Source: Actinomycetospora chibensis
GTDB taxonomy: Bacteria > Actinomycetota > Actinomycetes > Mycobacteriales > Pseudonocardiaceae
Length of the DNA: 64,000 nt
Direction of reading: 5' to 3'
NCBI RefSeq assembly: GCF_028737215.1
Contig: NZ_JAQZAM010000014.1
Location: forward strand, 124,001-188,000
In this document: one piece after another, positions 1 to 12,415 of the stretch
Layout of the letters: every line of letters begins with the position of its first letter
How positions within the stretch are numbered: position 1 is the stretch's first letter
Notes under the pieces: generated by a model
Seen by the model: the letters and a program-made list of their open reading frames with translations, nothing else
What the model was told of the DNA's origin: nothing
Databases searched by the model: none
Position numbers and translations under genes: made by a program

Positions 1-443
1 GCCTCGAACAGCACGTAGAACAGGAAGACGTCGGTCGCGGCGAACACGCCGACCAGGACGCCCTGCGTCGAGAGCATCAGCGCGGTGAAGCCCGCGCCGG
101 TGCGGCCCGCGGGCAGCTTCTCGGCCCACGCGAACCACAGCACGATCGGCACCAGCACCGCGAGCAGCGCGATCATCGTCAGCGCGATCCCGTCGAGACC
201 GAGCGCGAAGCGCGTGCCGAACGCCGGGATCCACGCGACCGACAGCTCGGCCTGGAAGCGCGGCGTGCCGGGCCCGGTGCGGAACCCGGCCCACAGCACG
301 ATCACGAGCACCAGCGAGACCGCCGAGAGCGCCAGACCGAGGATCTTCGCGGCGCGGTCGAGGTCCTCCCGGCGGGCCATCGCGCCGACGACGGCGGCGC
401 CGACCAGCGGCAGGAGCAGCAGGACCAGCAGGACGGCGCTCAT
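1..443 (-). CDS. nuoM: NADH-quinone oxidoreductase subunit M (partial, 3' end outside window)
   Basis: This is an antiporter-like proton-pumping membrane subunit of complex I. Only the first 147 or so codons lie in the window; the rest runs off the left edge. The visible part has an N-terminal hydrophobic helix, then a stretch containing [19 protein letters not shown], typical of the NuoM/MrpD family, followed by further hydrophobic helices. The ATG overlaps the nuoL stop by 4 bases (ATGA), so it is translated as part of the nuo operon. nuoN would be expected just outside the window. Confidence 0.9.
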   Translation of the reverse strand, partial: MSAVLLVLLLLPLVGAAVVGAMARREDLDRAAKILGLALSAVSLVLVIVLWAGFRTGPGTPRFQAELSVAWIPAFGTRFALGLDGIALTMIALLAVLVPIVLWFAWAEKLPAGRTGAGFTALMLSTQGVLVGVFAATDVFLFYVLFE

Positions 444-2455
444 CCGGGGAACCCGCCGACGGTGAGCAGGGCCGCGACGAGCACGACGGAGCCTCCCAGG
501 ATGGTCAGGGCGTAGGTGCGGACGAAGCCGGTCTGGCTGCGCCGCAGCCGCCCGGACGTGCCGCCCAGCAGGGCGGCGATGCCGTTGACGGCGCCGTCGA
601 CGCCACGGTTGTCGACGTAGACCAGCGCGCGCGAGAGCCAGAGGCCCGGCCGGGCGATGACGCTCTCGTTGATCGTGTTGGCGTAGAGGTCGGCCCGGGC
701 GGCGCGCACGGGCAGGCTCACGCGCTGCGGGCGCTCGACCGGCACGGTGCGGCGGCCCACGACCAGGTAGGCGATCCCGGCGCCGACGAGCATCAGCGCG
801 GTGGCGAGGTAGGGCACCAGGCCGACGTAGAACACGGCCGGGACGTCGTACGGCTCCACCGTGGGACCGATCGAGGGTTCGAGGAAGTCCGCGAGCCGCT
901 CCCCGAGGACCAGGAACGCGCCGGCGCCGACCGACCCGATCGCCAGCAGGATCATCGGCACCGTCATCGAGGCCGCCGACTCGTGCGGGTGGTAGTGCTC
1001 GGGCGGGTCCTCGAGGTCGGCCGGGTCGACGCGCCGCGGGCGGAGGTCGCGCCAGCGCTCCTCTCCGAAGAACGTCATGAGCATCAGCCGGGTCATGTAG
1101 AACGCCGTCAGCCCGGCCGCGAGCAGCGCCGCACCGCCGAGGAGCCACCCCGCCACCGGCCCCGCGGTGAGCGCGGCCTCGATGATCAGGTCCTTGGTGA
1201 AGTACCCGGACAGGAACGGGAAGCCGATCAGGGCGAGGTAGCCGAGGGTGAACGTCCAGAACGTCACCGGCATGTGGCGCCACAGCCCGCCGTACCGGCG
1301 CATGTCGGTCTCGTCGGCCATCCCGTGCATCACCGAGCCGGCCCCGAGGAACAGGCCCGCCTTGAAGAAGCCGTGCGTGAACAGGTGGGCAAGGGCCGCG
1401 GCGTAGCCGACCGGGCCGAGCCCGACGGCCAGCATCATGTAGCCGATCTGGCTGACCGTGGAGTACGCCAGGACCTTCTTGATGTCGTCGTACGCGCAGC
1501 CGATGATCGCGCCGATCAGCAGCGTGATCGCGCCGACGATCGTGACGACGAGCTGGCCGATCGGCGCCAGGTCGTAGAGCGGGTTCGACCGCGCGATGAG
1601 GTAGACGCCCGCGGTGACCATCGTGGCCGCGTGGATCAGCGCCGACACCGGGGTCGGGCCCTCCATGGCGTCCGGGAGCCAGGCCTGCAGCGGGAACTGG
1701 CCCGACTTGCCGCACGCGCCGAGCAGCAGCAGGAGCGTGATCGCGGTCAGCGCACCGGGCGAGATCTCCCCGGCGCGGGCGAAGACGTCGGCGTACTGGG
1801 TGGTGCCCAGCTCGAGGAAGAGGATGAAGATCGCGATCGCGAGGCCGACGTCCCCGACGCGGTTCATCAGGAACGCCTTCTTCGCGGCGCTGCCCGCCGA
1901 CCGGCGCTGCGTGTAGAAGCCGATGAGCAGGTAGGAGGCGAGACCCACGCCCTCCCAGCCCAGGTAGAGCGTCACGAACCCGTTGCCCAGGACCAGCACG
2001 AGCATCGCCGCGACGAAGAGGTTGAGCTGCGCGAAGAACTTGCGGCGGTTCGGGTCGTGGGACATGTAGCCCACCGAGTAGATGTGGATCAGCGACCCGA
2101 CGCCCGTGATCAGCAGGACGAAGGAGAGCGAGAGCGGGTCGAGCCGCAGCCCGAGCTCCACGTTCAGCGACGCGACCGCGATCCAGTCATAGAGCGGCAG
2201 ATCGCGCACCTGCTCCTCGGCGGGCAGCGCGACCGTCCCGAGGAAGAGCACCACCCCGTACACGAAGGCCGCGACCACGGTGCCGACGCCGAGCAGGTGG
2301 CCCCACCGGTCGGTGCGCCTCCCGCCGACGAACAGCACGAGCGCGCCCAGCGCGGGGAGGGCGACGAGCAGCCACGCCGCGCCGGCGGCGCCGCCCTCCA
2401 CGGGCACGACGGGCGGCAGCGGGGCGGCGGTCGCCAGCGCATGGGTCCAAGCCAC
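440..2455 (-). CDS. nuoL: NADH-quinone oxidoreductase subunit L
   Basis: This is the distal proton-pumping subunit of complex I, about 671 residues and a usual length. Conserved elements include [16 protein letters not shown], which carries the antiporter glutamate; [19 protein letters not shown], which carries the key lysine; [15 protein letters not shown]; and [19 protein letters not shown] chose the GTG at 2455 because AGGGGA lies about 9 nt upstream and the protein begins next to the first membrane helix. The same frame stays open further upstream across nuoK, but that part is antisense-like noise. The gene lies 14 nt after nuoK and overlaps nuoM by 4 nt. Confidence 0.95.
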   Translation of the reverse strand: MAWTHALATAAPLPPVVPVEGGAAGAAWLLVALPALGALVLFVGGRRTDRWGHLLGVGTVVAAFVYGVVLFLGTVALPAEEQVRDLPLYDWIAVASLNVELGLRLDPLSLSFVLLITGVGSLIHIYSVGYMSHDPNRRKFFAQLNLFVAAMLVLVLGNGFVTLYLGWEGVGLASYLLIGFYTQRRSAGSAAKKAFLMNRVGDVGLAIAIFILFLELGTTQYADVFARAGEISPGALTAITLLLLLGACGKSGQFPLQAWLPDAMEGPTPVSALIHAATMVTAGVYLIARSNPLYDLAPIGQLVVTIVGAITLLIGAIIGCAYDDIKKVLAYSTVSQIGYMMLAVGLGPVGYAAALAHLFTHGFFKAGLFLGAGSVMHGMADETDMRRYGGLWRHMPVTFWTFTLGYLALIGFPFLSGYFTKDLIIEAALTAGPVAGWLLGGAALLAAGLTAFYMTRLMLMTFFGEERWRDLRPRRVDPADLEDPPEHYHPHESAASMTVPMILLAIGSVGAGAFLVLGERLADFLEPSIGPTVEPYDVPAVFYVGLVPYLATALMLVGAGIAYLVVGRRTVPVERPQRVSLPVRAARADLYANTINESVIARPGLWLSRALVYVDNRGVDGAVNGIAALLGGTSGRLRRSQTGFVRTYALTILGGSVVLVAALLTVGGFPG

Positions 2456-2469
2456 GACTTCTGGTCCCC

Positions 2470-2769
2470 TCAGTACTTCAGCAGGTTGGCGTCGTCGACC
2501 GAGGTCGTCCGGCGCGTACGGAAGATCGCCATGATGATCGAGAGCCCGACGACGACCTCCGCCGCGGCCACGACCATGACGAAGAAGGCCATGATCTGGC
2601 CGCCGAGCGACCCGTTGATGCGCGAGAACGTGACGAGCGTCAGGTTCACGGCGTTGAGCATGAGCTCGATGCACATGAACACGACGATCGCGTTGCGGCG
2701 CACGAGCACGCCGACCGCGCCGATCGCGAACAGCAGCGCGGAGAGCAGCAGGTAGATCGTGGGGCTCAT
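2470..2769 (-). CDS. nuoK: NADH-quinone oxidoreductase subunit K
   Basis: This is a small three-helix membrane subunit of complex I (99 residues, the standard length). The two buried glutamates of the proton path are visible, in [13 protein letters not shown] and in [16 protein letters not shown]. The start ATG overlaps the nuoJ stop by 4 nt, which indicates translational coupling. Confidence 0.96.
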   Translation of the reverse strand: MSPTIYLLLSALLFAIGAVGVLVRRNAIVVFMCIELMLNAVNLTLVTFSRINGSLGGQIMAFFVMVVAAAEVVVGLSIIMAIFRTRRTTSVDDANLLKY

Positions 2770-3698
2770 CGGGCCCCTCCCTCGTGGGTGCCCTCGTGCA
2801 GCCGGTCGTGGGTGCTCCCGGCGCCCGCCTCCGCGCCGTCGCCGCCACCGCCGCGCAGGGCCCGGGCGGAGACGTCGGTCGCCGGGCCGGTGTCGCTGCG
2901 GACGTCGGCGATGTCGGCGTCGAGACGCTCGCGCCGCGTGGCCTCGATGATCTTCGAGAGCGAGGCCGGGGCCACCGAGCCGTCGGGCAGCAGCGCCGGG
3001 GTGGCGACGGAGTCGGCGGTCGCGAAGACGCCGGGGCCGGAGCGCGACCCGTAGTTCTCCAGCGGGCCACGGAGACGCTCGACGACCCGCTCGCGCTGGC
3101 TCGACTGCTTGCGACGGGCCTGGCCCGCGAACGTGTAGACCATCGCGCCGACCGCCGCCGTGATGAGCAGGGCCGAGGTCAGCTCGAAGGGCAGCAGGTA
3201 GTCGCGGAAGATGCTCGTCCCGAGCGCCTGCACGTTGCCGCGGGCCTCGGGGCCGTATCCGGGCCCGAGCCCCACCGGGCCGATCGTCGTCAGCGTCTCC
3301 GCGACGGCGGCCACGGTCAGACCGCCGAGGCCGACGCCGAGGACGGCCGCCGCGAGCCGCTGCCCGCGCAGCACCTCGACGACGGAGTCGGACGCGTCGC
3401 GCCCGACCATCATCAGCACGAACACGAACAGCATCATGATCGCGCCGGTGTAGACGATGATCTGGGTGAAGCCCAGGAACGGCGCCTGCTGGACCATGTA
3501 GAGGATCCCGAGCGACAGCATGGTCATCACCAGCCAGAGCGCCGAGTGCACGGCGTTCCGCGAGAAGATCATGCCGAGCCCGCCGGCCAGGGCCACCGGG
3601 CCGAGGATCCAGAACGCCACCGACTCGCCGGTGGTCATCTCCCCGCCGCCGGTCATCGGGGCGGCGGCGAGGACCTGGCCGGCCAGGACGGCGCTCAC
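2766..3698 (-). CDS. nuoJ: NADH-quinone oxidoreductase subunit J
   Basis: This is a membrane subunit of complex I. The core runs from about residue 20 to 200 and contains [21 protein letters not shown] and the [21 protein letters not shown] segment of the pi-bulge helix. The protein has 310 residues. The last 110 or so are a charged cytoplasmic tail absent from the E. coli subunit, but C-terminal extensions are common in actinobacteria. An internal ATG at about residue 21 (MTTGES) is an alternative start. I kept the outer start because it overlaps the nuoI stop by 4 nt. Confidence 0.94.
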   Translation of the reverse strand: MSAVLAGQVLAAAPMTGGGEMTTGESVAFWILGPVALAGGLGMIFSRNAVHSALWLVMTMLSLGILYMVQQAPFLGFTQIIVYTGAIMMLFVFVLMMVGRDASDSVVEVLRGQRLAAAVLGVGLGGLTVAAVAETLTTIGPVGLGPGYGPEARGNVQALGTSIFRDYLLPFELTSALLITAAVGAMVYTFAGQARRKQSSQRERVVERLRGPLENYGSRSGPGVFATADSVATPALLPDGSVAPASLSKIIEATRRERLDADIADVRSDTGPATDVSARALRGGGGDGAEAGAGSTHDRLHEGTHEGGAR

Positions 3699-4264
3699 CG
3701 CGACGCCTCGGGCGTCATCTGGATCTCCTCACGCACCGCGTCCTGGACGTCCGAGCGGCGGGCCATCTCGGGGCCCTGGACGTAGTAGTCCTGCTCGTTC
3801 TCGCCGAGGCGCATGGGGTGCGGCGGCTGCTCCATGCCCGGCAGCAGCGGGGCGAGCAGGCGGTCCTTGTCGTAGATCAGGTCCTGGCGGTCGTCGTCGG
3901 CGAGCTCGTACTCGTTCGTCATCGTCAGCGAGCGCGTCGGGCACGCCTCGATGCACAGGCCGCAGCCGATGCAGCGCAGGTAGTTGATCTGGTAGATCGA
4001 CCCGTAGCGCTCACCCGGGGAGTAGCGCTCCTCGTCGGTGTTGTCGCCGCCCTCGACGTAGATCGCGTCGGCGGGGCAGGCCCAGGCGCACAGCTCGCAG
4101 CCGACGCACTTCTCGAGGCCGTCCGGGTGTCGGTTGAGCTGGTGCCGCCCGTGGTAGCGCGGGGCGGTCACCTTCTTCACCCGCGGGTAGTCCTCGGTGA
4201 CGACCTTGCGGAACATCGTCGAGAAGGTCACGCCGAATCCGGCGATCCCGTCGAACATGCCCAT
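3695..4264 (-). CDS. nuoI: NADH-quinone oxidoreductase subunit I (2x[4Fe-4S])
   Basis: This ferredoxin-like subunit passes electrons through clusters N6a and N6b towards N2 and quinone. Two complete CxxCxxCxxxCP motifs are visible: [12 protein letters not shown] and [12 protein letters not shown]. It has 189 residues from the ATG at 4264, which overlaps the nuoH stop. Longer in-frame extensions run through nuoH sequence and were rejected. Confidence 0.96.
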   Translation of the reverse strand: MGMFDGIAGFGVTFSTMFRKVVTEDYPRVKKVTAPRYHGRHQLNRHPDGLEKCVGCELCAWACPADAIYVEGGDNTDEERYSPGERYGSIYQINYLRCIGCGLCIEACPTRSLTMTNEYELADDDRQDLIYDKDRLLAPLLPGMEQPPHPMRLGENEQDYYVQGPEMARRSDVQDAVREEIQMTPEASR

Positions 4265-5577
4265 CAGCGGTCTCCCTCCTTCGCGCCGGCGGTCACGGTC
4301 TCGGCCTCCCGGTCGTCCCCGCGCGCGGCCGTCACCGCGCGGCGGCGCCGCTTCGGGGTCGGCGGCACGGCGAGGTCCAGGGGTGGCACGGGGTAGTCGG
4401 CGACGACCGGGGGCTCCGGGTCGTCGTCGGGCGGGGTCTGGTCGGGCAGCAGCAGGGCCGCACCGACGAGCAGCACCAGCGCGACGCCGCCGACGATGAG
4501 GATCTGGGCGGTGGTCAGCTCGGCCCGCAGCACGCGCAGCGTGGCGACGAGCATCAGCCAGACCAGGCTGATCGGGATCAGCAGCTTCCAGCCGAGCGCC
4601 ATGAACTGGTCGTAGCGCTGGCGGGGCAGCGTGCCGCGCAGCCAGACGTAGACGAACAGGAACGCCAGCGTCTTGCCGAGGAACCAGACGATCGGCAGCC
4701 AGCCCTCGTTGGCGGCGGGCCACAGCGAGAGCGGCCACGGGGCCTGCCAGCCGCCGAGGAACAGCGTGGTGGCCACCGCGGAGAGGGTGACCATGTTGAC
4801 GTACTCGGCGAGGAAGAACAGGGCGAACTTCAGCGACGAGTACTCGGTGTGGAAGCCGCCGACCAGCTCGGACTCGGCCTCGGGGAGGTCGAACGGCGCG
4901 CGGTTGGTCTCGCCCACCATCGACACCGCGAAGATCACGAAGCTGACCGGAAGCAGCCAGATGTACCAGCCGGTCGACTGCGCGGCGACGATGTCGGCGG
5001 TGGACAGCGAGCCCGCGTACAGCACGACCGCGATGATCGACAGCCCGAGGGCCAGCTCGTAGGAGATCACCTGGGCGGCGCTGCGCAGGCTGCCGAGCAG
5101 CGGGTACGGCGAGCCGGACGCCCAGCCGGCGAGCACGATGCCGTAGACGCCGATCGACGAGCAGGCCAGCACGACGAGGATGCCGACGGGCAGGTCGGTC
5201 AGCTGCAGCGCGGTCTGCTCGCCGAAGATCGAGACCTCGGGACCGATCGGGATGACCGCCCAGGCGGCGAAGGCCGGGATCACCGAGAGCACCGGGGCGA
5301 TGAAGAAGACGGCCTTGTCCGCGAGGACCGGGCGGATGTCCTCCTTGAACGCCAGCTTCAGCCCGTCGGCCAGCGACTGGAGCAGGCCGAAGGGGCCGTT
5401 CCAGTTCGGGCCGGGACGCTGCTGCATGCGGCCCACGACGCGGCGCTCGAACCAGATCATGAACAGCGTGATCAGCATGAGCATCGCGAAGACCACGACG
5501 ACCTTGATCAGCGTCAGCCAGAACGGGTCGTCCGCGAGCAGGGTCTGGGTGTACCCCGGCGGGGGAACAGGGTTCAC
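4264..5577 (-). CDS. nuoH: NADH-quinone oxidoreductase subunit H
   Basis: This membrane subunit forms much of the quinone-binding cavity and joins the hydrophilic arm to the proton pumps. Family signatures are [19 protein letters not shown] near residue 45 and [20 protein letters not shown] in the fifth cytoplasmic loop. At 437 residues it is longer than the E. coli subunit (about 325) because of a charged C-terminal tail of about 60 residues ([17 protein letters not shown] and a KRRRR cluster). Stops and starts overlap those of nuoG and nuoI. Confidence 0.96.
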   Translation of the reverse strand: MNPVPPPGYTQTLLADDPFWLTLIKVVVVFAMLMLITLFMIWFERRVVGRMQQRPGPNWNGPFGLLQSLADGLKLAFKEDIRPVLADKAVFFIAPVLSVIPAFAAWAVIPIGPEVSIFGEQTALQLTDLPVGILVVLACSSIGVYGIVLAGWASGSPYPLLGSLRSAAQVISYELALGLSIIAVVLYAGSLSTADIVAAQSTGWYIWLLPVSFVIFAVSMVGETNRAPFDLPEAESELVGGFHTEYSSLKFALFFLAEYVNMVTLSAVATTLFLGGWQAPWPLSLWPAANEGWLPIVWFLGKTLAFLFVYVWLRGTLPRQRYDQFMALGWKLLIPISLVWLMLVATLRVLRAELTTAQILIVGGVALVLLVGAALLLPDQTPPDDDPEPPVVADYPVPPLDLAVPPTPKRRRRAVTAARGDDREAETVTAGAKEGDR

Positions 5578-8174
5578 GCCGAGCTCCCGTCAGTGGTGGT
5601 ACCGCCGGTGAGGCGGGCGGGCCCGCCGTGGGTGAGGCCGAGACCCGCCAGCGTGACGACCCCGCCGCCGGGCTGCGGCACCCGCGCGGGCGCCCAGACG
5701 ACGTCGTCGGGGAGGTCGGCGAGCTCGACGGGCAGGTGCAGCGACCCGCGCGGGCCCTCGAGCCCGGCCATCGCGTCCTCGACCAGCCCGAGCCGCCGAG
5801 CCGTGACCGTCGAGAGCCGGATCTTCGGCGGGCGGGCCGTCCCGGCGAGCTCCGGCTCGTCGATCAGCAGCGCGCCGCCGTCGAGGAGCTGGCGCCAGGA
5901 CGCCAGCCGCAGGCTCCCGTCGGTGCCCGCCGCGGTGTCGCCGTCGGCGTCACCCGACCCGTCCGGGCCGCGCACCGGCCCGATCTCCGTCGGCCGGCCG
6001 GCACCGAGGTGCCCGAGCTCCGCGGCGGCGACCTCCGGGGTCTGCGTGAACAGGTCGACGTCCATCTCGACGGCGAGGGTGTCGAGCACGCGGCAGTCCG
6101 GCAGCGTGATCGCGGCCGTGCCGCCGACGCGGCCGGAGGAGCCGCCCGACGGGTCGATCGTGGTGGCGAAGCGGCGGTCGCGGCCCTCCCAGTTGCGGAA
6201 GGTCCCCGACTTGTTGATCACCGGGGCCACGGGGAGGACCACGTCGGCGTACTGCGTCACCTCGGACGCGACCTGCTCGAGGCTCACGACGACGTCGGCC
6301 TCGCGCAACGCCGCGCGGGCGAGCACCGGGTCGGGGAGGTCGGCCAGCTCGACACCGCCGACCACGAGCCCGGCGAGCTCGCCGGAGGCGGCGGCCCGCA
6401 GGATGGCGGCGCCGTCGCGACCCGGCGTCGCAGGCAGGGCCGTCTCGTCGGCGAGTCCCCAGCTCGACGCGAGCTGGGCACGGGCGACGTCGTCGAGGGG
6501 CCGTCCGCCGGGCAGCAGGGTCGGCAGCGCGCCGGCGTCCACCGCGCCGCGCTCACCGGCCCGTCGCGGCACCCAGGCCACGCGGGCCCCGGTGCGGCCG
6601 ACGAGGTCGGAGACGGCGGCGTAGAGACCGGGCACCTCGGCCGCGCGCTCCCCCACGAGCACGACCGCGCCCGGCGTCGCGAGCGCGGCGGCCACGTCGT
6701 CGGGCAGCGTGGCCAGCGCCTCCGGCTCGCGGCCGGGAGCGCTGCGGACCAGCCGGCCACCGGTCTTGACGACGGCCGGGCTCGACCACTGACCGAGGTG
6801 ATGCACCGCCGTCCCCGTGCGGGCCGCCTTGCGCAGCCGCAGGAAGACGACGGGCGCCTCCTCCTCGACCTCGAGGGCCACGGTGAGGACGGCCGGCGCC
6901 GACTCGAGGTCGGCGTAGGTCACCCCGAGGCCGGTGCCGGCGACGTGCGCGGCGAGGAAGTCGAGCTCCTCGCCGGAGTGCGCGCGGGCGCGGGCGTCGA
7001 TGTCGTTGGTCCTCAGCGCGACGCGGGCGAACTTCGCGTAGGCGTAGGCGTCCTCGATCGTCAGGCGACCGCCGGGCAGCACGCCGACGCCGCGCTTGGG
7101 CTCGCCGGGCGGCTCGCCGTCCGCGTCGAGCGCAGCGGGCCCCGTGCCGTCGCGCGCGGCGAGCAGGGCGGTCGCGGCATGCTCGAGGGCGTCGGTCCAC
7201 GACGTCTCGTGCAGCTCGCCGTCGTCGCCACGCACCAGCGGGCGCGTGATCCGGGTGGTCGACTGCGCGTAGCGGAACGCGAAGCGGGTCTTGTCGTCGA
7301 TCCACTCCTCGTTGACGTCCGGGTCCTCGCCGGCGAGCACGCGGGTGACCGCGCCGCGACGCCAGTCGCGGCGGACCGCCGCCCCCGAGGAGTCGTGCTC
7401 GGAGACGCCGGGCGTCGACACGAGGTCGAACGGGCGCGAGCGGAAGCGGTAGGACGCCGAGGTCAGCGCGCCGACCGGGCAGATCTGGATGGTGTTGCCG
7501 GAGAAGTAGGACTGGAAGTCCTCGCCCTCGCCGAAGGCGGTCTCCTCGGTGCCGATCTGCTGGTGCGCCCCGCGCTCGAGCAGCTCGATGAACTGGTCGC
7601 CGGCGATCTGCCGCGAGAACCGCGTGCAGCGCTGGCAGAGCACGCAGCGCTCGCGGTCGAGCAGCACCTCGTCGGAGATCGGCAGCGGCTTGGCGAACGT
7701 CCGCTTCTCCTCGACGAAGCGGGACTCCGCGCGCCCCGAGGACATCGCCTGGTTCTGCAGGGGGCACTCGCCGCCCTTGTCGCAGATCGGGCAGTCCAGC
7801 GGGTGGTTGATGAGCAGCAGCTCCATGACGCCCTGCTGCGCCTTGTCGGCCACCGCGGACGTCATCTGGGTGTTGACGACCATGTCCTGGGCCACGGTCA
7901 TCGTGCAGCTGGCCTGGGGCTTGGGCATCTTGCGCCCGCCCATCTCCACCTCGACCAGGCACTGGCGGCAGGCGCCGGCCGGGTCGAGCAGGGGGTGGTC
8001 GCAGAAGCGCGGGACGACGATCCCGAGCCGCTCGCAGGTACGGATCAGCAGCTCGCCCTGCGGGGCGTCGACCACGCGGTCGTCGATGGTCAGCCGCACG
8101 TGCCCGTGCGGGACCGGGGGCAGATCGTCCTGCTCGGAGGGCTTCTCCGGGGCCTTCTCGGACGCGGCGGTCAT
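5574..8174 (-). CDS. nuoG: NADH-quinone oxidoreductase subunit G
   Basis: This is the large iron-sulfur subunit of the NADH-oxidising arm (about 866 residues). N-terminal cluster motifs are visible in order: a [2Fe-2S] site ([17 protein letters not shown] and a further Cys in QASCTM), the HxxxC site region [21 protein letters not shown], and [11 protein letters not shown]. The rest is the molybdopterin-oxidoreductase-like fold without an obvious cofactor site, ending with a ligand-like barrel. The ATG at 8174 overlaps the nuoF stop. The frame is open further upstream through nuoF, but that is antisense to nothing conserved and was not used. Confidence 0.95.
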   Translation of the reverse strand: MTAASEKAPEKPSEQDDLPPVPHGHVRLTIDDRVVDAPQGELLIRTCERLGIVVPRFCDHPLLDPAGACRQCLVEVEMGGRKMPKPQASCTMTVAQDMVVNTQMTSAVADKAQQGVMELLLINHPLDCPICDKGGECPLQNQAMSSGRAESRFVEEKRTFAKPLPISDEVLLDRERCVLCQRCTRFSRQIAGDQFIELLERGAHQQIGTEETAFGEGEDFQSYFSGNTIQICPVGALTSASYRFRSRPFDLVSTPGVSEHDSSGAAVRRDWRRGAVTRVLAGEDPDVNEEWIDDKTRFAFRYAQSTTRITRPLVRGDDGELHETSWTDALEHAATALLAARDGTGPAALDADGEPPGEPKRGVGVLPGGRLTIEDAYAYAKFARVALRTNDIDARARAHSGEELDFLAAHVAGTGLGVTYADLESAPAVLTVALEVEEEAPVVFLRLRKAARTGTAVHHLGQWSSPAVVKTGGRLVRSAPGREPEALATLPDDVAAALATPGAVVLVGERAAEVPGLYAAVSDLVGRTGARVAWVPRRAGERGAVDAGALPTLLPGGRPLDDVARAQLASSWGLADETALPATPGRDGAAILRAAASGELAGLVVGGVELADLPDPVLARAALREADVVVSLEQVASEVTQYADVVLPVAPVINKSGTFRNWEGRDRRFATTIDPSGGSSGRVGGTAAITLPDCRVLDTLAVEMDVDLFTQTPEVAAAELGHLGAGRPTEIGPVRGPDGSGDADGDTAAGTDGSLRLASWRQLLDGGALLIDEPELAGTARPPKIRLSTVTARRLGLVEDAMAGLEGPRGSLHLPVELADLPDDVVWAPARVPQPGGGVVTLAGLGLTHGGPARLTGGTTTDGSSA

Positions 8175-9502
8175 GCGCTGGCTCCGCTCAGCTCCACGAT
8201 TCGGTCCACTTCCGGATGCCGCTGCTGCGCCGTGCAGAGGTCGACGAACTCCTGCCGGAAGTACTTGATGCCGCTGGTGATCGGCGAGACCGCGCCGTCG
8301 CCGAGGGCGCAGAACGAGCGGCCGAGGATGTTGTCGCAGACGTCGAGCAGCGTGTCGATGTCGGCCTCGGTGCCCTCGCCGTCGACCATCCGCCGCAGGA
8401 TGCCGGCGAGCCAGTAGCAGCCCTCCCGGCACGGCGTGCACTTGCCGCAGGACTCGTGCTCGTAGAACTCGGTCCACTTCATGACCGCCCACGGGACCGA
8501 CACGGTCTCGTTGAAGATCATGAGCGCGGTGGTGCCGAGCATCGACCCGGCCTCGGTGGCGCCCTCGAAGTCCAGCGGGACGTCGAGGTGCTCGTCGGTG
8601 AGCAGCGGCGTCGACGACCCGCCCGGCGTCCAGAACTTCAGCGGGATGCCGTCCTTCATGCCGCCGGCGAGGTCGAGGAGCTCGCGCAGCGTCGTGCCCA
8701 GCGGCGCCTCGTACTGTCCGGGCCGCTCGACGTGGCCGGACAGCGAGTAGATCTTCGGGCCGGGGGAGCGCTCGCGGCCCATCGTCCGGAACCAGTCCTT
8801 GCCGCCGCTGACGATGGCCGGGACGGTCGCGATCGTCTCGACGTTGTTGACGACGGTCGGCGCGGCGTAGAGGCCGGCGGTCGCCGGGAACGGCGGCTTG
8901 AGCCGCGGCTGCCCGCGACGGCCCTCGAGCGAGTCGAGCAGCGCCGTCTCCTCGCCGCAGATGTACGCCCCGGCGCCGGCGTGCACGACGATGTCGAGGT
9001 CGAAGCCGCTGCCGTGGATGTCCTTGCCGAGATGGCCGGCGTCGTAGGCCTCGCGCACCGCCGCGTGCAGGCGCCGCAGGACGTGGACGACCTCGCCACG
9101 CACGTAGATCGCGCAGAAGTGCGCGCGGATCGCCCAGCTCGTGATGATGCAGCCCTCGATGAGCGAGTGCGGGTCCGCCATCATCAGCGGGACGTCCTTG
9201 CAGGTGCCCGGCTCGCCCTCGTCGGCGTTGATGACGAGGTACTTCGGCTTCGCCGCCGGGCCGGTGGGCGTCTCGCCCAGCTTGGCCTGCGGGATGAAGC
9301 TCCACTTCATGCCCGTCGGGAACCCGGCGCCGCCGCGTCCGCGCAGGCCGGAGTCCTTGACGAGCGCGACGAGGTCGTCGGGCGGGGTCGCCAGCGCGGT
9401 GCGCAGCGCCTCGTAGCCGCCGAGCTCGGTGTAGTGGCGCAGCGTCCAGGACTCGGGGCCGAGCCAGTGCTTGGTCAGGACCGGGGTGAGCGGGTCGGTC
9501 AT
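8171..9502 (-). CDS. nuoF: NADH-quinone oxidoreductase subunit F (NADH/FMN)
   Basis: This is the NADH dehydrogenase subunit that carries FMN and the N3 [4Fe-4S] cluster (443 residues). The NADH/FMN signature is [16 protein letters not shown] near residue 55, followed by [11 protein letters not shown] and [19 protein letters not shown]. The cluster ligands are in [12 protein letters not shown], with the fourth Cys in RSFCALGDG. The ATG at 9502 overlaps the nuoE stop by 4 nt. Confidence 0.97.
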   Translation of the reverse strand: MTDPLTPVLTKHWLGPESWTLRHYTELGGYEALRTALATPPDDLVALVKDSGLRGRGGAGFPTGMKWSFIPQAKLGETPTGPAAKPKYLVINADEGEPGTCKDVPLMMADPHSLIEGCIITSWAIRAHFCAIYVRGEVVHVLRRLHAAVREAYDAGHLGKDIHGSGFDLDIVVHAGAGAYICGEETALLDSLEGRRGQPRLKPPFPATAGLYAAPTVVNNVETIATVPAIVSGGKDWFRTMGRERSPGPKIYSLSGHVERPGQYEAPLGTTLRELLDLAGGMKDGIPLKFWTPGGSSTPLLTDEHLDVPLDFEGATEAGSMLGTTALMIFNETVSVPWAVMKWTEFYEHESCGKCTPCREGCYWLAGILRRMVDGEGTEADIDTLLDVCDNILGRSFCALGDGAVSPITSGIKYFRQEFVDLCTAQQRHPEVDRIVELSGASA

Positions 9503-10296
9503 GCGGAGCCTCCCTCGTCCGGCACGGGTGGCGCGGTCCAGCCGCGCTCCTCGGCGAGCCGGGCGCCGCGCAGGCTCTCCTCGGCCGCCGACGGACCGGC
9601 GACGGCGGCGAGACCGCCGACGGCCGGGTCGTCGAAGAACCCGGCGAGCAGCAGCTCCACCGAGCGGAAGTCGTTGAGCGGGGCACCACGGGTCGGGTGC
9701 GGCTTCTCGCCCCGCTGCAGCGCCTCGATGATCTCGACGGCCGACTCGACCGTCTGCTTGTCGAAGAACTCGTAGTCGACGGTGAGCACCGGGGCGAGGT
9801 CGCAGGCCGCCAGGCACTCGGCGTGCTCGATCGTCGCGGTGCCGTCGGCGCTGGTCTGCTCGTGGCCGATCCCGCCCAGGCGCTCGCGCACCGCGGCGTA
9901 GATGTCGTCGCCGCCCAGGGCCGCGCAGAGCGTGTTCGTGCAGACGCTCACGAGGTGGCGGCCGACGGGCTCGCGCTTGTACATCGTGTAGAAGGTCGCG
10001 ACCGCGGAGACCTCGGCGGTCGTGATCTCCAGGACCTCCGCGCAGAACGCGATCCCGGCGCGGGAGACGTGGCCCTCGACGTGCTGCACGAGGTGCAGCA
10101 GCGGCAGCAGGGCCGACCGTGGCTGCGGATAGCGGGCGACGATCGCCGTGGCCCGGTCGCGCACCCCGTCGAACACCGTGGTGTCGACCGAGGCCCGCTC
10201 GGCGTGCTGTGCGGTGGTGCCGCCGGCCTCGTCGATCGCGTGCTCGGGCTCGACGGGCGGAGCCGCCGGCGCCTCGGGTCCGAGAGCGCGGCTCAT
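9499..10296 (-). CDS. nuoE: NADH-quinone oxidoreductase subunit E ([2Fe-2S])
   Basis: This thioredoxin-fold [2Fe-2S] subunit holds cluster N1a and partners NuoF. The four ligands are visible as CTNTLC and CLAAC. It has 265 residues, against about 165 in E. coli. The extra length is an N-terminal Pro/Ala-rich segment and a C-terminal tail after the [11 protein letters not shown] stretch, a pattern known in actinobacterial NuoE. It overlaps nuoD and nuoF by 4 nt each. Confidence 0.95.
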   Translation of the reverse strand: MSRALGPEAPAAPPVEPEHAIDEAGGTTAQHAERASVDTTVFDGVRDRATAIVARYPQPRSALLPLLHLVQHVEGHVSRAGIAFCAEVLEITTAEVSAVATFYTMYKREPVGRHLVSVCTNTLCAALGGDDIYAAVRERLGGIGHEQTSADGTATIEHAECLAACDLAPVLTVDYEFFDKQTVESAVEIIEALQRGEKPHPTRGAPLNDFRSVELLLAGFFDDPAVGGLAAVAGPSAAEESLRGARLAEERGWTAPPVPDEGGSA

Positions 10297-11612
10297 CGGT
10301 CACAACCCCCCATCACGGGATCCAGCGAGGCCAGCGCGGCGATGACGTCCGAGACCATCCCGCCCTCCGACATCGCGGGCGCGGCCTGCAGGTTCACGAA
10401 GCTGGGGTCGCGCAGGTGCACGCGCAGCGGACGGGTGCCGCCGTCGGAGACCAGGTGCGCGCCGAGCTCGCCGCGGGGCGACTCGATCGGCACGTAGGCC
10501 TGGCCCGGCGGCACCTTGAAGCCCTCGGTGACGAGCTTGAAGTGGTGGATCAGCGACTCCATCGACTGGCCCATGATCTTGCGGACGTGATCGAGGGAGT
10601 TGCCCATGCCGTCGGCACCGATCGACAGCTTGGCCGGCCACGCGATCTTGGCATCCTCGACCATCACCGGGCCCGGCTCCAGCCGGTCGAGGGCCTGCTC
10701 GATGATCCGCAGCGACTGGCTCATCTCCTCGACCCGCAGGAGATAGCGGGCGAAGCTGTCGGCGGCGGTGTCGGTGGGGACCTCGAAGTCGTAGTTCTCG
10801 TACCCGAGGTACGGCTCGACCTCGCGGAGATCCCAGGCAAGACCCGCCGAGCGCAGGATCGGGCCGGTGACGCCCAGGGCGAGGCACCCGTCGAGGGGCA
10901 GGTAGCCGACGCCCTCCAGGCGCTGGCGCCAGATGCGGTTGCCGGTGAGCAGCTTGTGGAAGCCGGGCAGCCGCCCGCGCATGACCTCGAGGAACGAGGT
11001 GATGCGCTCCCTGTAGCCCTCGGGCAGGTCCTGCACGACCCCGCCGGGGCGGATGAACGCGTGGTTCATCCGTAGGCCGGTGAGGAACTCGAGCAGGTGC
11101 AGGACCTCCTCGCGCTCGCGGAAGCCGTTGGTCATGCCGGTGAGCGCGCCGAGCTCCATGCCGCCGGTGGCGAGCGCGACGAGGTGCGAGCCGATCCGGT
11201 TGATCTCCATGAGGAGCACGCGGATCGTCGCGGCGCGTTCGGGCACGTCGATGCCGAGCAGCCGCTCGGTCGAGAGGCAGTAGGCCGTCTCGTTGAACAG
11301 CGGCGCGAGGTAGTCCGCGCGCGTCACGAAGGTGACGCCCTGGGTCCAGGTGCGGTACTCGCAGTTCTTCTCGATGCCGGTGTGCAGGTAGCCGATGACC
11401 AGGCGCGCGTCGGTGACGACCTCGCCCTGCAGCTCCAGCACGAGCCGCAGCACGCCGTGCGTCGACGGGTGCTGCGGACCCATGTTGATGACGATGCGCT
11501 CGTCGCCGGCGGTCTGGTCGATCATCTCGTCCCAGTCGCCACCGGTGACCGTGTAGACGGTGCCCTCGGTGGTCTCGCGGGAGGAGGCGGCGTAGGGATC
11601 CGTCGTGGTCAT
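10293..11612 (-). CDS. nuoD: NADH-quinone oxidoreductase subunit D
   Basis: This is the 49-kDa-type subunit that shares the quinone site with NuoB (439 residues). The conserved [21 protein letters not shown] motif lies near residue 45, with the quinone-site histidine. Further conserved features are [10 protein letters not shown], the [20 protein letters not shown] helix, and the C-terminal [15 protein letters not shown]. It overlaps nuoC and nuoE by 4 nt. Confidence 0.96.
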   Translation of the reverse strand: MTTTDPYAASSRETTEGTVYTVTGGDWDEMIDQTAGDERIVINMGPQHPSTHGVLRLVLELQGEVVTDARLVIGYLHTGIEKNCEYRTWTQGVTFVTRADYLAPLFNETAYCLSTERLLGIDVPERAATIRVLLMEINRIGSHLVALATGGMELGALTGMTNGFREREEVLHLLEFLTGLRMNHAFIRPGGVVQDLPEGYRERITSFLEVMRGRLPGFHKLLTGNRIWRQRLEGVGYLPLDGCLALGVTGPILRSAGLAWDLREVEPYLGYENYDFEVPTDTAADSFARYLLRVEEMSQSLRIIEQALDRLEPGPVMVEDAKIAWPAKLSIGADGMGNSLDHVRKIMGQSMESLIHHFKLVTEGFKVPPGQAYVPIESPRGELGAHLVSDGGTRPLRVHLRDPSFVNLQAAPAMSEGGMVSDVIAALASLDPVMGGCDR

Positions 11613-12415
11613 GTGTAGGCCCTCCGCTGGTCGGGCGGCGGGATCTCCGCGTCGTGGTACTCCACGGGGATGCCGCCGAGCGGGTAGCTCTTGAGCTGCG
11701 GGTGACCGTTCCAGTCGTCCGGCATGAGGATCCGGGTCAGGCTCGGGTGGCCGTCGAAGACGATGCCGAACATGTCCCAGGTCTCGCGCTCGTGCCAGTC
11801 GGCGGTCGGGAAGACCTCGACGAGCGACGGGCAGTGCGCGTCGTCGAGCTCGAGGGCGATCTCGAGGCGCAGCCGCCGGCGGTAGGTCATCGACAGCAGC
11901 TGGACGACGACGTGCAGCTGCTGCGGCACGCCCTCGCCATAGTCGACCCCGGAGATGCCGGAGCAGAACTCGAAGCGCAGCGCCGGGTCGTCGCGCAGCG
12001 TGCGGGCCAGCCGCACGAGGTGCTCGCGATCGACGTACCAGGTCATCTCGCCGCGGTCGACGGTCACCTGGTGGACGCAGGTGTCGAAGTCGGCGCCCCC
12101 GTCGTCGGCCAGCGCCGCGGCCGCCTCGTCGGCGACCTCGTCGAACCAGCCGCCGTAGGGCCGCTCGGCCGGGGCCGGCGCGTAGGCGGGCAGGCGGAGC
12201 CCGCCGAAGCCCGACGTGTCGCCGGAGCCGGCGATGCCGAACATGCCCTCACGGGCCCGTCCGGCGACGGCGCCGGACACGTCGCGGCGGGCGATCTCCT
12301 GGGGGCCGAACGCCGCCGCGCCCGCGGAGGAGGCGTTGGACGCGCCGGACGGGCCGCTCGCGCCACCGGCACCGGTGCCCGGGGTCACGGGCCCGTCCTT
12401 CTCGTCACCAGACAT
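11609..12415 (-). CDS. nuoC: NADH-quinone oxidoreductase subunit C
   Basis: This is the 30-kDa-type subunit of the hydrophilic arm. The conserved signature is in the C-terminal half: the [20 protein letters not shown] segment, then [19 protein letters not shown]. The first 90 or so residues are a low-complexity Gly/Ser/Ala extension that is not part of the core fold but is common in actinobacteria. The start overlaps the end of nuoB by 11 nt. Confidence 0.95.
   Translation of the reverse strand: MSGDEKDGPVTPGTGAGGASGPSGASNASSAGAAAFGPQEIARRDVSGAVAGRAREGMFGIAGSGDTSGFGGLRLPAYAPAPAERPYGGWFDEVADEAAAALADDGGADFDTCVHQVTVDRGEMTWYVDREHLVRLARTLRDDPALRFEFCSGISGVDYGEGVPQQLHVVVQLLSMTYRRRLRLEIALELDDAHCPSLVEVFPTADWHERETWDMFGIVFDGHPSLTRILMPDDWNGHPQLKSYPLGGIPVEYHDAEIPPPDQRRAYT

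Noticed and set aside
983-2755. 590-codon open frame on the plus strand opposite nuoL
   Set aside because: Composition is His/Arg/Gln/Glu-rich as expected for the antisense of a GC-rich gene, with no ribosome binding site or family motif, and it is antisense to a clear nuoL.
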